A stretch of 64,000 bases of DNA from Bog-950 sp044228435. GTDB taxonomy: Bacteria; Bacteroidota; Bacteroidia; Chitinophagales; LD1. Position 1 is the first letter of the stretch. Every line of letters starts with the position of its first letter. The translations under genes were made by a program, and so were the position numbers. The notes beneath the pieces are model-generated. The model was not told where the DNA came from. It worked only from the letters and a program-made list of their open reading frames with translations, and did not search any database. This document shows positions 29,091 through 38,215 of the stretch, piece after piece. The stretch covers positions 1-64,000 of the forward strand of contig JBGAUW010000017.1 in assembly GCA_044228435.1 (NCBI GenBank), written 5' to 3'.

Positions 29091-29890
29091 TTTGTTTCAT
29101 GCTTACGCAGTACTATTACAAAGTGGTCGGCATGGTTAGCTAAAAATGCAAAGCGCCCGAATATAGTATCAAGCCCCTTTAGCAAGCCTAACATAAACAA
29201 ATTACGGCTAAAAAAGGTTTCGAGGTACGAGGGTGGCACAAATAAACCTACGGGCCTTATCTTCTCTACTTTAAAGTGCGGTGCAAATATTTGCGTTACT
29301 TCCTCCGGCGAGTAATACCAGGTTTTAAACTGCATATCGTTAATGGCGGTATCTACGCCTTGCTGGCTCTGTCGGCGGTATGCTTTTTGGCTATCGCCCT
29401 TATGTAAAAAGTAGCGTTGCTCCCACCAGCAATTGCGCCCCATAATCACCAAAAACAAATACCCTCCGGGCTCCAGCAAGTTATTAAAATCGGTAGCCAG
29501 TATTTTTAGTTCGTTGGCGCTAATGCAGTTTAACCCACCAAAGTTACTAAAGATAAGATTGAACCTTTTATTCTTCAGTTCATCTTTAAGCCACAAAAAA
29601 TCTATTTGCTGAAAGCTCACATAATCTTTGCTATCGGTGTTTTTACTGCGCGCAACCTCTATCATACCTGCCGATGCATCGGTAGCCGTTACATGGTGGC
29701 CGGCCCGTGCCAAAGCCTTGGCATCTTCTCCGGTGCCGCAATTAATTTCGAGCACACTTTGGTTTTGCAACCCCAGCGATGAAAATATTTTCCAAACCTG
29801 GCGGCGTTGTATTTTACCAATATTACTTTCTGTAAAGTGCGCATCGTAAGCTGCGGCGTATGTATCAAAGGCCTGCGGCTTCATGCTCAA
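29087..29890 (-). CDS. Class I SAM-dependent methyltransferase
   Basis: 267 residues. Motif I VLEINCGTGEDAKALARAGHHVTATDASAGMI is of the Methyltransf_11/25 kind, with Asn in place of the usual Gly after Glu-Ile. Post-motifs FNLIFSNFGGLNC and LEPGGYLFLVIMG follow, with about 90 further residues including a hydrophobic stretch near the end. It overlaps the upstream radical SAM gene by 26 bp and the downstream one by 4 bp. Small-molecule O-, N- or C-methyltransferase of an unknown pathway. Met3 at 29884 is an equally possible start. Confidence 0.82.
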   Translation of the reverse strand: MSMKPQAFDTYAAAYDAHFTESNIGKIQRRQVWKIFSSLGLQNQSVLEINCGTGEDAKALARAGHHVTATDASAGMIEVARSKNTDSKDYVSFQQIDFLWLKDELKNKRFNLIFSNFGGLNCISANELKILATDFNNLLEPGGYLFLVIMGRNCWWEQRYFLHKGDSQKAYRRQSQQGVDTAINDMQFKTWYYSPEEVTQIFAPHFKVEKIRPVGLFVPPSYLETFFSRNLFMLGLLKGLDTIFGRFAFLANHADHFVIVLRKHETK

Positions 29891-31334
29891 TTTTTTTCAG
29901 TTTGTTCTTTTCAATAAGCATAGCCGGAAAGTAATAGCCTAACGACGCTGCACGCCTTAAATTGGTAAAGTTTAAACTACCACGCGCTGGCCAGGGCAAA
30001 AGGCGGCCAATACTTTCCAGCGCTTGGTGCATACGGAAAGTTTTATGCACATACCGGTGCAATTGCTTATAAAAATCTGCCTTGTAAGTGTTGTTAAACA
30101 TCAGCGCCAGTTCATCGCTATCCGTCCAGTTGGTTTTATTGGTAAAATCTTTTTTTACGCTTTCGTAAAAACCCGTGCCCGGTAAGGGGTATGAAACACT
30201 GGCACCCATATCATCAGGCAGACATTCGGTAAGCAGGTTAATCGTATTGCGTATATCCTGCATGGTTTCGCCGGGGTAACCAAATTGGAGAAAAAAGGCC
30301 GGCTTTATTCCATACTGTTTAAGCAAGCGGTTAGCCTCTTTTATTTGTGCAATGGTCGTTCCTTTATCCATCGCATCTAATATTTTTTGCGACCCGCTTT
30401 CGGCCCCTATCCATACACTTTCGCAGCCGCTTGCGGCCAGTGCCTCTACGTATTTTTCCTGCACCAGCAAGTCGGCCCGCGATTGAATTTTGTAGCGCAA
30501 TTGCAATCCTTCCTTTTTAACCAACTCGGCAAACTCTATTACCCAGTTGCGGCGCAGGCCAAAAATATCATCGCAAAACCAAATGTGGTCGTAGCTATAC
30601 TTCTCTTTCAGGTATTTTAGTTCGCGCACCACGTGCTCAGGGCTGCGCATATTATAAGCGTTGCCATAAATTGGCTTAGCGCACCAGTTACATTTGTAGG
30701 GGCAACCGCGGGTAGTAGCTACATTTAATGAGAAATAATTCCATCGGCTTAACCACATTTTGCGGTAAGCTTCCACATCTACCAAATCCCAGGCGGGCAG
30801 CGGCAAAGCGCTTATGTTGGTATTCAATTTACGCGGAGCCGTTTTACTTAACTGCCCTTGTTGCATAAAAGCAGTCCCCGCAATATTCGCGTAGTTGCTG
30901 TAATCGGCCACCAGTTCACTCAGCGTTTCTTCGGCCTCGCCTAAAATAATTACATCGGCATGGTTTTGTAAATACTCGGCGCAATGGTCAGTACTATCCG
31001 AGCTGCTTACTATTACCTTACAGTTATGCGCCTTTGCATGCTCGCTCATTTTCCAGGCAGCCTCGCGCATATTGGTAAGGCACATTTTGGTAAGGTAGTT
31101 AAACCCATCATCGTAAATCACTAAAAAGTCGGGCTTAAATTCTTGTAGATATTTTATCACCTCATCCGGGCCATGCGCAAACATGGTATCGAATAGTTGC
31201 ACCTGGTGCCCTGCATTGCGCAGTACTGCTGCTGCCAGTATGGTGGCCAAAGGCGGGTAGGGTTGTTTCCATGCCCATTGCTTTGGGTCGAACCTTAAAA
31301 AATACGAATGGGTAAAAAGAATCCTCTTGCTCAT
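29865..31334 (-). CDS. B12-binding-domain radical SAM protein (first of the operon)
   Basis: 489 residues. The N-terminal B12-type domain (RILFTHSYFLRFDPKQW, KQPYPPLATILAAAVLRNAGH) lacks a DxHxxG motif, as is usual in this enzyme class. Cluster ligands are C211, C215 and C218 in TRGCPYKCNWC. VWIGAESGSQKILDAMDKG and QFGYPGETMQDI follow. It is paralogous to the gene at 27693-29090, but has a longer C-terminal helical region with several basic residues. ATGA overlap with the nucleotidyltransferase gene. Product unknown; a methylated lipid, sugar or nucleoside is possible. Confidence 0.86.
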   Translation of the reverse strand: MSKRILFTHSYFLRFDPKQWAWKQPYPPLATILAAAVLRNAGHQVQLFDTMFAHGPDEVIKYLQEFKPDFLVIYDDGFNYLTKMCLTNMREAAWKMSEHAKAHNCKVIVSSSDSTDHCAEYLQNHADVIILGEAEETLSELVADYSNYANIAGTAFMQQGQLSKTAPRKLNTNISALPLPAWDLVDVEAYRKMWLSRWNYFSLNVATTRGCPYKCNWCAKPIYGNAYNMRSPEHVVRELKYLKEKYSYDHIWFCDDIFGLRRNWVIEFAELVKKEGLQLRYKIQSRADLLVQEKYVEALAASGCESVWIGAESGSQKILDAMDKGTTIAQIKEANRLLKQYGIKPAFFLQFGYPGETMQDIRNTINLLTECLPDDMGASVSYPLPGTGFYESVKKDFTNKTNWTDSDELALMFNNTYKADFYKQLHRYVHKTFRMHQALESIGRLLPWPARGSLNFTNLRRAASLGYYFPAMLIEKNKLKKIEHEAAGL

Positions 31335-32281
31335 GAAAGTTTTACATTATGCCGCTGCTCAAAGCTATCCACATTTCTTTCATAGGCTTGCAACACTTTA
31401 AACTGAAAGCCGTGCGGATGATGTTTTGAAACATTTTTCCGCGAACGGAAATTTACTTCAAACCTGCTTTTATCTTCTCCTTTAAATTTTGCTCTCCAGT
31501 GCCCTACAAAAAGGCGCATCATCCATTCATCTATCACATCGCCTGCTTTTGCCGCAAAAATTTTTTCAAGCAATCGCTTCCATCGCCCTCCATCCGGCTG
31601 GTGCACAGTAAACACTGCTTCGTGTTTTATGTTCGGGTAGTATTCTTTTATCCAGGCGTTGGCTTCAAAAAAGCTATTGCAAATTTCTTTATTAAATGCA
31701 GCCCCTGCCGATGCTATTTCGGTAGCCGTAAAAAGATTATGGTCGGGTATGTGCAGCGAATCCTCATCCAAATAATAATTAACGCAAAAGTATTTACGCG
31801 AGTTAAACAGCACCGTTTTTTTATACAGGGTTAAAAAGGCCCGGCACAACCACAGCCGGCCCGGCCTGGTAATTATCAAATAATCTATATCGCCGTTCTT
31901 TTCCATACAGCCCTTGCTAAGCGAGCCCGTTACTAAAACACCCCTTACAAACGGAAAGTTAGAAATTAGTTTAGTGTAGTGATTAGCGCGGTCATAAAAC
32001 TGAAGCGCACGGTTATTCAGGTCTTCCCTTAACTGCACACTGGCTTGCCGGCCGCTTAAAAAGTATTTGCCGTTGTGGCAGCCTATAAAATCGCCGTGCA
32101 GCAGCGAGGCCACTGCATTCTGGCTATCGGTCTGCCTGGCCCCGCCCGACCACAAAAAAATCTCTTCCAGCGTTAGCGGGTAGTTAAACACATCAAAATA
32201 CAGCAATACCCGCATCACATCCGACTGCGCATGGTCCAGCACGTGGTATTCTGACGAAAAAGCCGTTTCGGAGTAGTTCAC
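31331..32281 (-). CDS. Nucleotidyltransferase-domain protein
   Basis: 316 residues. The Pol-beta-type nucleotidyltransferase core is visible as VTGSLSKGCMEKNGDIDYLII (GS at 119-120, catalytic Asp pair D131 and D133). An N-terminal winged-helix-like segment precedes it (VLLYFDVFNYPLTLEEIFLWSGG, about 25-48). First gene of the five-gene operon ending at 26131. It may adenylylate or otherwise nucleotidylate a small substrate. Alternatively it could be a toxin- or antibiotic-resistance-type NTase, but the overlap with biosynthetic genes argues for a pathway role. Confidence 0.72.
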   Translation of the reverse strand: MNYSETAFSSEYHVLDHAQSDVMRVLLYFDVFNYPLTLEEIFLWSGGARQTDSQNAVASLLHGDFIGCHNGKYFLSGRQASVQLREDLNNRALQFYDRANHYTKLISNFPFVRGVLVTGSLSKGCMEKNGDIDYLIITRPGRLWLCRAFLTLYKKTVLFNSRKYFCVNYYLDEDSLHIPDHNLFTATEIASAGAAFNKEICNSFFEANAWIKEYYPNIKHEAVFTVHQPDGGRWKRLLEKIFAAKAGDVIDEWMMRLFVGHWRAKFKGEDKSRFEVNFRSRKNVSKHHPHGFQFKVLQAYERNVDSFEQRHNVKLS

Positions 32282-32502
32282 TGCTTTAATAATGGGGTAA
32301 ATGTAAATGATTTACCGGGTTGGGTTTTTAGTTTTTACACTGCCTAAAATAAACATTATTAAAACATGGTATGCATAAAATTCTTTAGATGGGTTTAATA
32401 GCTCCCTTACTTGGCTTGGCGGGGTAATTAGCCTGCTAAAACGGGTTAAAATTTGGCATTTATAGCCCATTAGCCCACAAGTGCTTATACTTACAGCCCA
32501 AT

Positions 32503-34344
32503 ATGGCCACCAGCAGACAAATGCGCTTTGCGCCCCCACCCAACTTAACCTTTAAGCAACGCCTGCAGGCTTTGCAGTATATACCTGCCTTTTTTAAACT
32601 GGTGTGGCAGGCCGGCCCGGCTATGATGCTGGCCAACATTTTTTTGCGCCTTATAAGGGCCGCCATCCCTTTACTTATATTATATGTAGGCAAGCTTATT
32701 ATCGATGATGTTATACAACTAAGCAGCGGCAACCACAGCCTGCCTGCTTCGCATCTATGGCAACTGGTAGGTATTGAGTTTGCCCTGGTGCTGATATCCG
32801 ATGCCCTGGGCCGAGGCATTGCCCTTATCGATAGTCTGCTGGGCGATGTGTTTAGCAATCACACTTCTATTAAAATAATGCAGCACGCCGCCACGCTCGA
32901 TCTCGACCAGTTTGAAGATGCAGTGTTTTACGATAAGCTCGAACGCGCCCGTCAGCAAACCGTTAACCGCACGGTGCTGCTTTCGCAGGTGCTTAGCCAG
33001 GTGCAGGATAGTTTATCTATGGTGTTTCTGGCCGCCGGTTTGCTGGCTTTTAATCCGTGGTTGTTTTTGCTTTTGCTGGTAGCCATACTGCCGGCCTTTT
33101 GGGGCGAATCGTACTTTAACGACCAGGTTTATTCTATGACGCGCAGCCAAACCCCGCAGCGGCGAGAGCTGGATTACCTGCGCTACCTGGGCGCCAGCGA
33201 CGAGACCGCCAAAGAGATAAAGTTGTTCGACCTCTCCGGCTTTGTTATCAGCCGCTTTAAATCGTTGGCCGATAAATTTTATACCGATAATAAACGCATT
33301 GCCATTCAACGCTCTATGTGGGGCACCCTGTTTGCCCTTATTGCCAGCGCCGGTTACTATGGGGCTTATGTATTTATGCTGGCCAAAACTATCAGCGGCA
33401 GCATTACCATTGGCGAGCTTACTTTTCTGGCCGGTTCTTTCAGGCAGCTGCGCGCTTTGCTCGAGGGTATCTTATCCCGCTTTTCAAGCGTTACGCAGGG
33501 CGCCATGTACCTGCGCGATTTTTTCGAGTTCTTTCAAATTGCACCCAAAATACACAACACACCCTCGGCACGGCCCTTCCCTAATCCTATTGTGCAGGGC
33601 TTTACCTTCGAGGGCGTGGGCTTTAAATATGTAAACAGCGAGCGCTGGGCCAACCGCAACCTTAGCTTTACCCTGCACCCCGCCGAAAAGCTGGCACTGG
33701 TGGGCGAAAACGGCGCCGGCAAAACCACCCTGGTAAAACTGCTGTGTCGCCTGTACGACCCTACCGAGGGCCGCATACTATTAGATGGGCACGATTTAAA
33801 AGAATACGACCTGCACGAGCTGCGCCTTAACACCGGTATTATCTTCCAGGATTTTTTGCGCTATCAAATGACTTTTTCGCAAAACATTGCCGCCGGTAAA
33901 ATAAACGAGCAGCAAAACGAGCAGCTTATACAAACTGCCGCGCACCAAAGCCTGGCCGATGAGCTGGTAAAAAAACTACCCGGTGGCTACGCCCAAATGC
34001 TGGGCAAGCGCTTTGGCGATGGGGTAGAGCTTAGCGGTGGCGAGTGGCAAAAGGTGGCCATAGCCCGCGCCTATATGCGCCAGGCACAACTGCTTATTTT
34101 AGACGAACCCACATCGGCCCTCGATGCCCGCGCCGAATACGAAGTGTTTCAGCGCTTTACCGAGCTCACCAAAGGCCGCATGGCTGTTTTAATTTCGCAC
34201 CGGTTTAGCACCGTACGCATGGCCGACCGCATATTGGTGCTTGGCAACGGCGAATTAATTGAGTCCGGCAGCCACGAACAACTACTGGCCAAAAACGGCC
34301 GCTACAGCGAGTTATTTAATTTACAGGCCGCCGGTTACCGGTAG
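32503..34344 (+). CDS. ABC transporter, fused permease and ATPase (exporter type)
   Basis: 613 residues. Six-helix ABC exporter domain in residues about 40-340, then a nucleotide-binding domain with Walker A GENGAGKTT (401-409), signature LSGGEWQKVAIARAY, Walker B LLILDEPTSALD and the switch His in LISHRFSTV. Homodimeric exporters of this type carry lipids, peptides or drugs. It is divergent from the five-gene operon (222 bp between starts). It could export that operon's product, but the spacing and direction make this speculative. Confidence 0.92.
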   Translation: MATSRQMRFAPPPNLTFKQRLQALQYIPAFFKLVWQAGPAMMLANIFLRLIRAAIPLLILYVGKLIIDDVIQLSSGNHSLPASHLWQLVGIEFALVLISDALGRGIALIDSLLGDVFSNHTSIKIMQHAATLDLDQFEDAVFYDKLERARQQTVNRTVLLSQVLSQVQDSLSMVFLAAGLLAFNPWLFLLLLVAILPAFWGESYFNDQVYSMTRSQTPQRRELDYLRYLGASDETAKEIKLFDLSGFVISRFKSLADKFYTDNKRIAIQRSMWGTLFALIASAGYYGAYVFMLAKTISGSITIGELTFLAGSFRQLRALLEGILSRFSSVTQGAMYLRDFFEFFQIAPKIHNTPSARPFPNPIVQGFTFEGVGFKYVNSERWANRNLSFTLHPAEKLALVGENGAGKTTLVKLLCRLYDPTEGRILLDGHDLKEYDLHELRLNTGIIFQDFLRYQMTFSQNIAAGKINEQQNEQLIQTAAHQSLADELVKKLPGGYAQMLGKRFGDGVELSGGEWQKVAIARAYMRQAQLLILDEPTSALDARAEYEVFQRFTELTKGRMAVLISHRFSTVRMADRILVLGNGELIESGSHEQLLAKNGRYSELFNLQAAGYR

Positions 34345-34407
34345 TGCCCGCCGGTGGGGAATTTAAAACCGTTCGCAAGATTGGGTTTTATTGCCTAAAC
34401 CAAGCAA

Positions 34408-34485
34408 ATGTCATGCTGAGCGTAGTCGAAGCAGGCATTTGCGCAGGCGGAAGCACTTGTCTTCGACTCCGCTCAGACTGACATG
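34408..34485. repeat. Imperfect inverted repeat (REP-like hairpin)
   Basis: The arms read ATGTCATGCTGAGCGTAGTCG on the left and, at the right, the near reverse complement CGACTCCGCTCAGACTGACAT, 20-30 bp apart. Very similar GTCATGCTGAGC...GTCGAAG palindromes are common between genes in Bacteroidota. It lies after the ABC transporter stop and could fold into a transcript-ending or protecting hairpin. Confidence 0.75.
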
Positions 34486-34642
34486 CTTCTTCAATTTAGT
34501 CATCTTCCGAACAACTGTAGTGGGGCATTGGCTGACGTATATCAGCATGGCACACTTTTTTAAGCAATAACTTTGCAACCCGCAGGCAGCTATAATGGCT
34601 GTACCTGCGGGCTGCATATTTATAACCCCAAAACCCAACATT

Positions 34643-35005
34643 ATGAAATTTCTTTTTTCAATCCTTGCCGCTTTAATTTTTACTGCCACCGTTAACGCAC
34701 AAACCGTTACCAACACGCAAACTAAAACGGCCACTACCACCAACAAAACAAAAACCGTAAAAGCCACCGCCCCAGCCAAAGCAAAAGACTATTGGAAGAT
34801 GGCCGAAAATGGCATGATGCTAACGGTAAAAGGCGGCGTAACCACCACCATGAGCACCGATGCACACCTAAAAAACGGAACCGTTATACTTACCGATGGC
34901 AAAGTGGTAACCAAGGCCGGCAAAAAGTTTAAACTACAACCCGGCCAGGCTATTTACCCCAACGGCAAAATAACCGGCACGGCTGCTGCCGCAAGCAGTA
35001 AGTAA
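34643..35005 (+). CDS. Small secreted protein of unknown function
   Basis: About 120 residues from the ATG at 34643, chosen because it gives a signal peptide (MKFLFSILAALIFTATVNAQ); the ATG at 34595 would place hydrophilic residues before it. After the cleavage site comes a Thr/Lys-rich linker (TQTKTATTTNKTKTVK), then a compact domain of about 60 residues (YWKMAENGMMLTVKGGVTTTM ... LTDGKVVTKAGKKFKLQPGQAIYPNGKI) that looks like a repeated beta-hairpin unit found in small Bacteroidota exported proteins. Function unknown. Borders the repeat-rich accessory block. Confidence 0.75.
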   Translation: MKFLFSILAALIFTATVNAQTVTNTQTKTATTTNKTKTVKATAPAKAKDYWKMAENGMMLTVKGGVTTTMSTDAHLKNGTVILTDGKVVTKAGKKFKLQPGQAIYPNGKITGTAAAASSK

Positions 35006-35021
35006 ACAACATACTAAATAC

Positions 35022-35085
35022 ATTTTTGGGGCTGTGCTGCACCGCCCTGCGCCTTATAGTCCCTCCCACGGGCCTGCGTGCTGTG
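35022..35085 (+). repeat. Left copy of island-flanking inverted repeat
   Basis: Begins ATTTTTGGGGCTGTGCTGC and runs on through CCCTGCGCC and CCCACGGGCC. The reverse complement of 41412-41478 follows the same order of words (ATTTTTGGGGCTGTGCTGC, TCTGCGCC, CCCACGGGCC) with scattered changes, so the two are diverged inverted copies 6.3 kb apart. A shorter relative (TGGGGGGCTGCGCTGCACC) lies at about 61022, so the family is dispersed. Confidence 0.72.
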
Positions 35086-35133
35086 GCCCTTTGCGCCTCA
35101 AAACTTAAAGGCCGTTTAACAGCCAATTTCCTT

Positions 35134-35180
35134 GGTATCATGGTATCATCCCGCTTGGGCGGGGCTGACACCATGACACC
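35134..35180. repeat. REP-like palindrome, copy 1
   Basis: Left arm GGTATCATGGTATCATC (itself two direct 8-mers) and right arm GCTGACACCATGACACC, which is its imperfect reverse complement, around a G/C-rich loop. Followed by a conserved GGCAGAAATTAGAGAGAGT. Confidence 0.85.
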
Positions 35181-35406
35181 GGCAGAAATTAGAGAGAGTG
35201 CGTTAAAACCGGAGTGCAACAATACATCCACCCCCTACACCCCCGCCAGCGGGGGACAAAACAGCCAACAGCCTGCCAAGGCACCGGTAACGCTAAATTG
35301 CTGAGCATGGCGCTAATGTCCGTGCTGTGTCTCATCCCGATTTGTCGGGAGCGGGGGAAAGTTCTGCGGCTTTGCGCAGAACAGGGGGTGGATGAATTAG
35401 GTCCCC

Positions 35407-35452
35407 GGTATCATGGTATCATCTCGCTGCGGGCGGCTGACACCATGACACC
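35407..35452. repeat. REP-like palindrome, copy 2
   Basis: Same arms as copy 1 (GGTATCATGGTATCATC ... GCTGACACCATGACACC), same orientation, followed by GGTGGAAATTATGAGAGT. It lies about 130 bp before the restriction-modification gene. Confidence 0.85.
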
Positions 35453-35564
35453 GGTGGAAATTATGAGAGTGTAAATACAAAATAGCAAGAAAAACTACAT
35501 AAAATTTTACTTTGTATAGTTTTTGTGCAAAATGTAACGGAAAACCACACATTTGTAGGAACCT

Positions 35565-35572
35565 TACTTTTG
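35565..35572 (+). promoter_or_regulatory. -7 box before the restriction-modification gene
   Basis: TACTTTTG matches TAnnTTTG exactly and ends only 8 nt before the ATG at 35581. If it is used, the transcript would have almost no leader. No good -33 box at normal spacing. Confidence 0.4.
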
Positions 35573-35580
35573 CACCCACA

Positions 35581-37965
35581 ATGACTTTATACCAAAAATT
35601 ACAGCAGGCCCGCAGTGAAGAAGATGTAAAAGACGCTTACATAAAAGCGCTTGGCTTAAAAGGTTATAGCAAAAACCTGATAGATATACAAACCAAAGAA
35701 ATTTGGTTTGAGGCTAAGGATAGCGGCAAGCATAGCACTTACGCCATGTTTACGCAGTTGATGCACTATGTGCAACAGGCATTAAATAAAGGCGAGTATG
35801 TACCGCCGTTTTTGGCTGTTATAGATACAAACAAGGCAGCTATAATGAAAAGCGCCGATGTAATACCCTTTTTAGAAAAGAAAACTATTAAGTGGGGTAA
35901 ATCGGCAAGTGGTTACACGCAAGAGGCTTTAGATGCCGTTTCGGCGCATATAGGCACTCACTTTGTTTCGTTTAAAATAGAAACGCACGAAGATGAATTT
36001 ATAAGCACCATTAAAAACGCCATACAGCAGGGCGATATTATACGCATACAAATTACACCCGATAACATTAAACAGGTGTTTGATAAATGGGTGGTAATGA
36101 TTGGCCGCGAAATAAAAGATGTAAAAGAAGAAGATTACGCCCTTTTGTTTTTTGCCGATATAATGAGCGATGGCACGGTATCTACCCACAACGACCTACC
36201 GGCAGAACTACTACACAAAAACAACGAGCCAATTTTTAGTTTAGGTGGTAAGCTGTACCCTTTGGGTAGCCGGGAAGGCTACCGGCAGTTTTGGGCTATT
36301 TACCACCGCCCGCCAAAAGCTGAATACCGTAACTACCTGTTGGAAAGGCGCGATAGCTTAATACCTTTAGATGAACGCAGTTTTAAAGGTGCTTATTATA
36401 CCCCTTTAAATGTGGTAGATAAAGCCTACGATAAGTTAAGTGAAACGCTTGGTAAAAACTGGCAGAAAGAATATATAGTTTGGGATATGTGCTGTGGCGT
36501 GGGCAACCTGGAAGTTAAACACAGCAACCCGCGCAATATATACATGAGCACCCTGGACCAGGAAGATGTAGACGTAATGAAGGCTACAAAAACTTGTGTG
36601 GCAGCAACCCGCTTTCAATACGATTACCTGAATGACGATATAACCGATACCGGAGAGATTGATTATACGCTTACTAATAAATTACCCGAGGGATTGCGCA
36701 ATGCCATAGCACAAAGAAAAAAAATACTTGTGTTGATTAATCCGCCGTATGCAGAAGCGGGGGATGGTGTTGATAGCGGCAATAAGGAAGGTGTGGCATC
36801 AACTCAAATTTCGAGAAACATGCCGGATTATGGTTATGCGACAAGGGAGCTGTTTACACAATTTATAGCTCGTATTGCAATTGAGATCCCAAGCGCCACT
36901 TTAGCGATGTTCAGTAAATTAAAGTATGTAAACTCACCAAATTTTGAGGAGTTTAAAAAATTGTGGAGTGCAAAATACTTGGGAGGATTCGTTGTGCATA
37001 GTAAAGCTTTTGATGGCTTAAAAGGCGATTTTCCTATTGGTTTTTTAATTTGGCAAACTAACAATTTTGCAAAATCTAAAACCAGTTTTGACGAAATCAC
37101 TACAGATGTATTGGATAAGAACGCCATGCCAATAGGCGAGAAAACTTTCTATAATATACCGAGCGAGCAGTTCTTAAGTGCATGGATTAAGCGGCCAAGA
37201 TCCAACAAGACTGATGCATTACCACTTAAGAATGCAATTTCACCCACAACAAGCACAAAGGATGTACGTGGTACAAAATGGGCTGACGGTGCCATTGGTG
37301 GAATGATTTGCGGCAAAAATGATTTACAACACACCGCTACTCAAACTGCCTTGCTTTCTTCGGGATACTGTAGCGCAGGAGGATACTTTGTTACTCCAGA
37401 GGATCTTTGGAAGACTACCGTGCTTTTTTCTGTGCGTAGATTAGTTAAACCTACTTGGCTGAATGACCGCGACCAATTTCTAATTCCTACCGAACCACTA
37501 ACAGAAGAATTTAAAAACGACTGTTTAGTATGGATGCTTTTTAATGGCAGCAACTTAACTGCCAGTGCTAACGATTTAGAATGGAACGGTAAAACATGGA
37601 GTATAGTAAACCACTTTATACCCTTTACAGAAACGGAAGTAGGGGCACCGGATAGATTTGAAAGTGATTTTATGGTGCAGTATATGGCCGGTAAAGAGTT
37701 TTCGGCAGAAGCACAAGCCGTATTAGCCGAGGGTAAAAAACTATGGCAGGCTTACTTTGCTCATACTGACGTGCGCAGTGTGCGCGATGAATTAAAACTT
37801 AACCGAGCCGATGTAGGTTGGTATCAAATCCGTAAGGCATTAGAGGCCCGCAATAAAAGCGGCGATTTTGCACCGGTTAGTTTTGAACCCTTTCAAGCAG
37901 CCTATAAAGCCCTTACCGAAAAACTACAACCACAAGTTTACGAACTTGGCTTTTTAAAAGCATAA
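35581..37965 (+). CDS. Probable type IIG restriction-modification enzyme (N6-adenine methylase with fused nuclease-like domain)
   Basis: About 794 residues from the ATG at 35581, the start that follows the -7 box; an upstream frame to 35512 adds only low-complexity residues. The N-terminus has a possible PD-(D/E)xK nuclease core (D35, E44-x-K46 in IWFEAK). The methylase centre has SAM motif DMCCGVGNLE (302-311) and catalytic NPPY (387-390), typical of N6-adenine enzymes of the Eco57I class. The rest is probably target recognition. No separate specificity, restriction or helicase gene is nearby, which fits a single-chain IIG enzyme. It is flanked by copies of one palindromic repeat. Confidence 0.78.
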   Translation: MTLYQKLQQARSEEDVKDAYIKALGLKGYSKNLIDIQTKEIWFEAKDSGKHSTYAMFTQLMHYVQQALNKGEYVPPFLAVIDTNKAAIMKSADVIPFLEKKTIKWGKSASGYTQEALDAVSAHIGTHFVSFKIETHEDEFISTIKNAIQQGDIIRIQITPDNIKQVFDKWVVMIGREIKDVKEEDYALLFFADIMSDGTVSTHNDLPAELLHKNNEPIFSLGGKLYPLGSREGYRQFWAIYHRPPKAEYRNYLLERRDSLIPLDERSFKGAYYTPLNVVDKAYDKLSETLGKNWQKEYIVWDMCCGVGNLEVKHSNPRNIYMSTLDQEDVDVMKATKTCVAATRFQYDYLNDDITDTGEIDYTLTNKLPEGLRNAIAQRKKILVLINPPYAEAGDGVDSGNKEGVASTQISRNMPDYGYATRELFTQFIARIAIEIPSATLAMFSKLKYVNSPNFEEFKKLWSAKYLGGFVVHSKAFDGLKGDFPIGFLIWQTNNFAKSKTSFDEITTDVLDKNAMPIGEKTFYNIPSEQFLSAWIKRPRSNKTDALPLKNAISPTTSTKDVRGTKWADGAIGGMICGKNDLQHTATQTALLSSGYCSAGGYFVTPEDLWKTTVLFSVRRLVKPTWLNDRDQFLIPTEPLTEEFKNDCLVWMLFNGSNLTASANDLEWNGKTWSIVNHFIPFTETEVGAPDRFESDFMVQYMAGKEFSAEAQAVLAEGKKLWQAYFAHTDVRSVRDELKLNRADVGWYQIRKALEARNKSGDFAPVSFEPFQAAYKALTEKLQPQVYELGFLKA

Positions 37966-37980
37966 CTGCCCCATTCCCCC

Positions 37981-38026
37981 GGTATCACGGTATCATCTCG
38001 CCGTGGGCGGCTGACACCATGACACC
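37981..38026. repeat. REP-like palindrome, copy 3
   Basis: GGTATCACGGTATCATC ... GCTGACACCATGACACC, differing from copy 2 by one base in the left arm and a few in the loop. It lies 16 bp after the restriction-modification gene in the same orientation. Confidence 0.85.
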
Positions 38027-38215
38027 TGTGGAAATAAATAAGCCCTGCTAAACGTTTCCTGAATCATAGCTACAGAGAACTATACCCAGACTAGTAGCAG
38101 GGCACCTGTCCGTGTTGCAAGGATCGTAGCGGTAAAAGCTACACCCACGACAGTTCCGCAGGCTTTGCGAAGTTAAAAAAAACAAGTGCGTGCGAAGCAC
38201 GCACACACACAAGCC

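Larger units (their letters stand above)
35006..35580. other. Repeat-rich intergenic region
   Basis: 575 bp without a supportable gene. It holds the left copy of the inverted flanking repeat (35022-35085), two REP-like palindromes (35134-35180, 35407-35452), a separated inverted pair CATCCACCCCCT / AGGGGGTGGATG (about 35222 and 35384) and a CCCGATTTGTCGGGAG hairpin near 35338. Short open frames here are low-complexity reads of these repeats. Confidence 0.7.

Noticed and set aside
35026..35474. Two plus-strand frames of about 90 residues in the repeat region
   Set aside because: They are translations of palindromic repeats and contain long low-complexity runs; no promoter or ribosome-site support.
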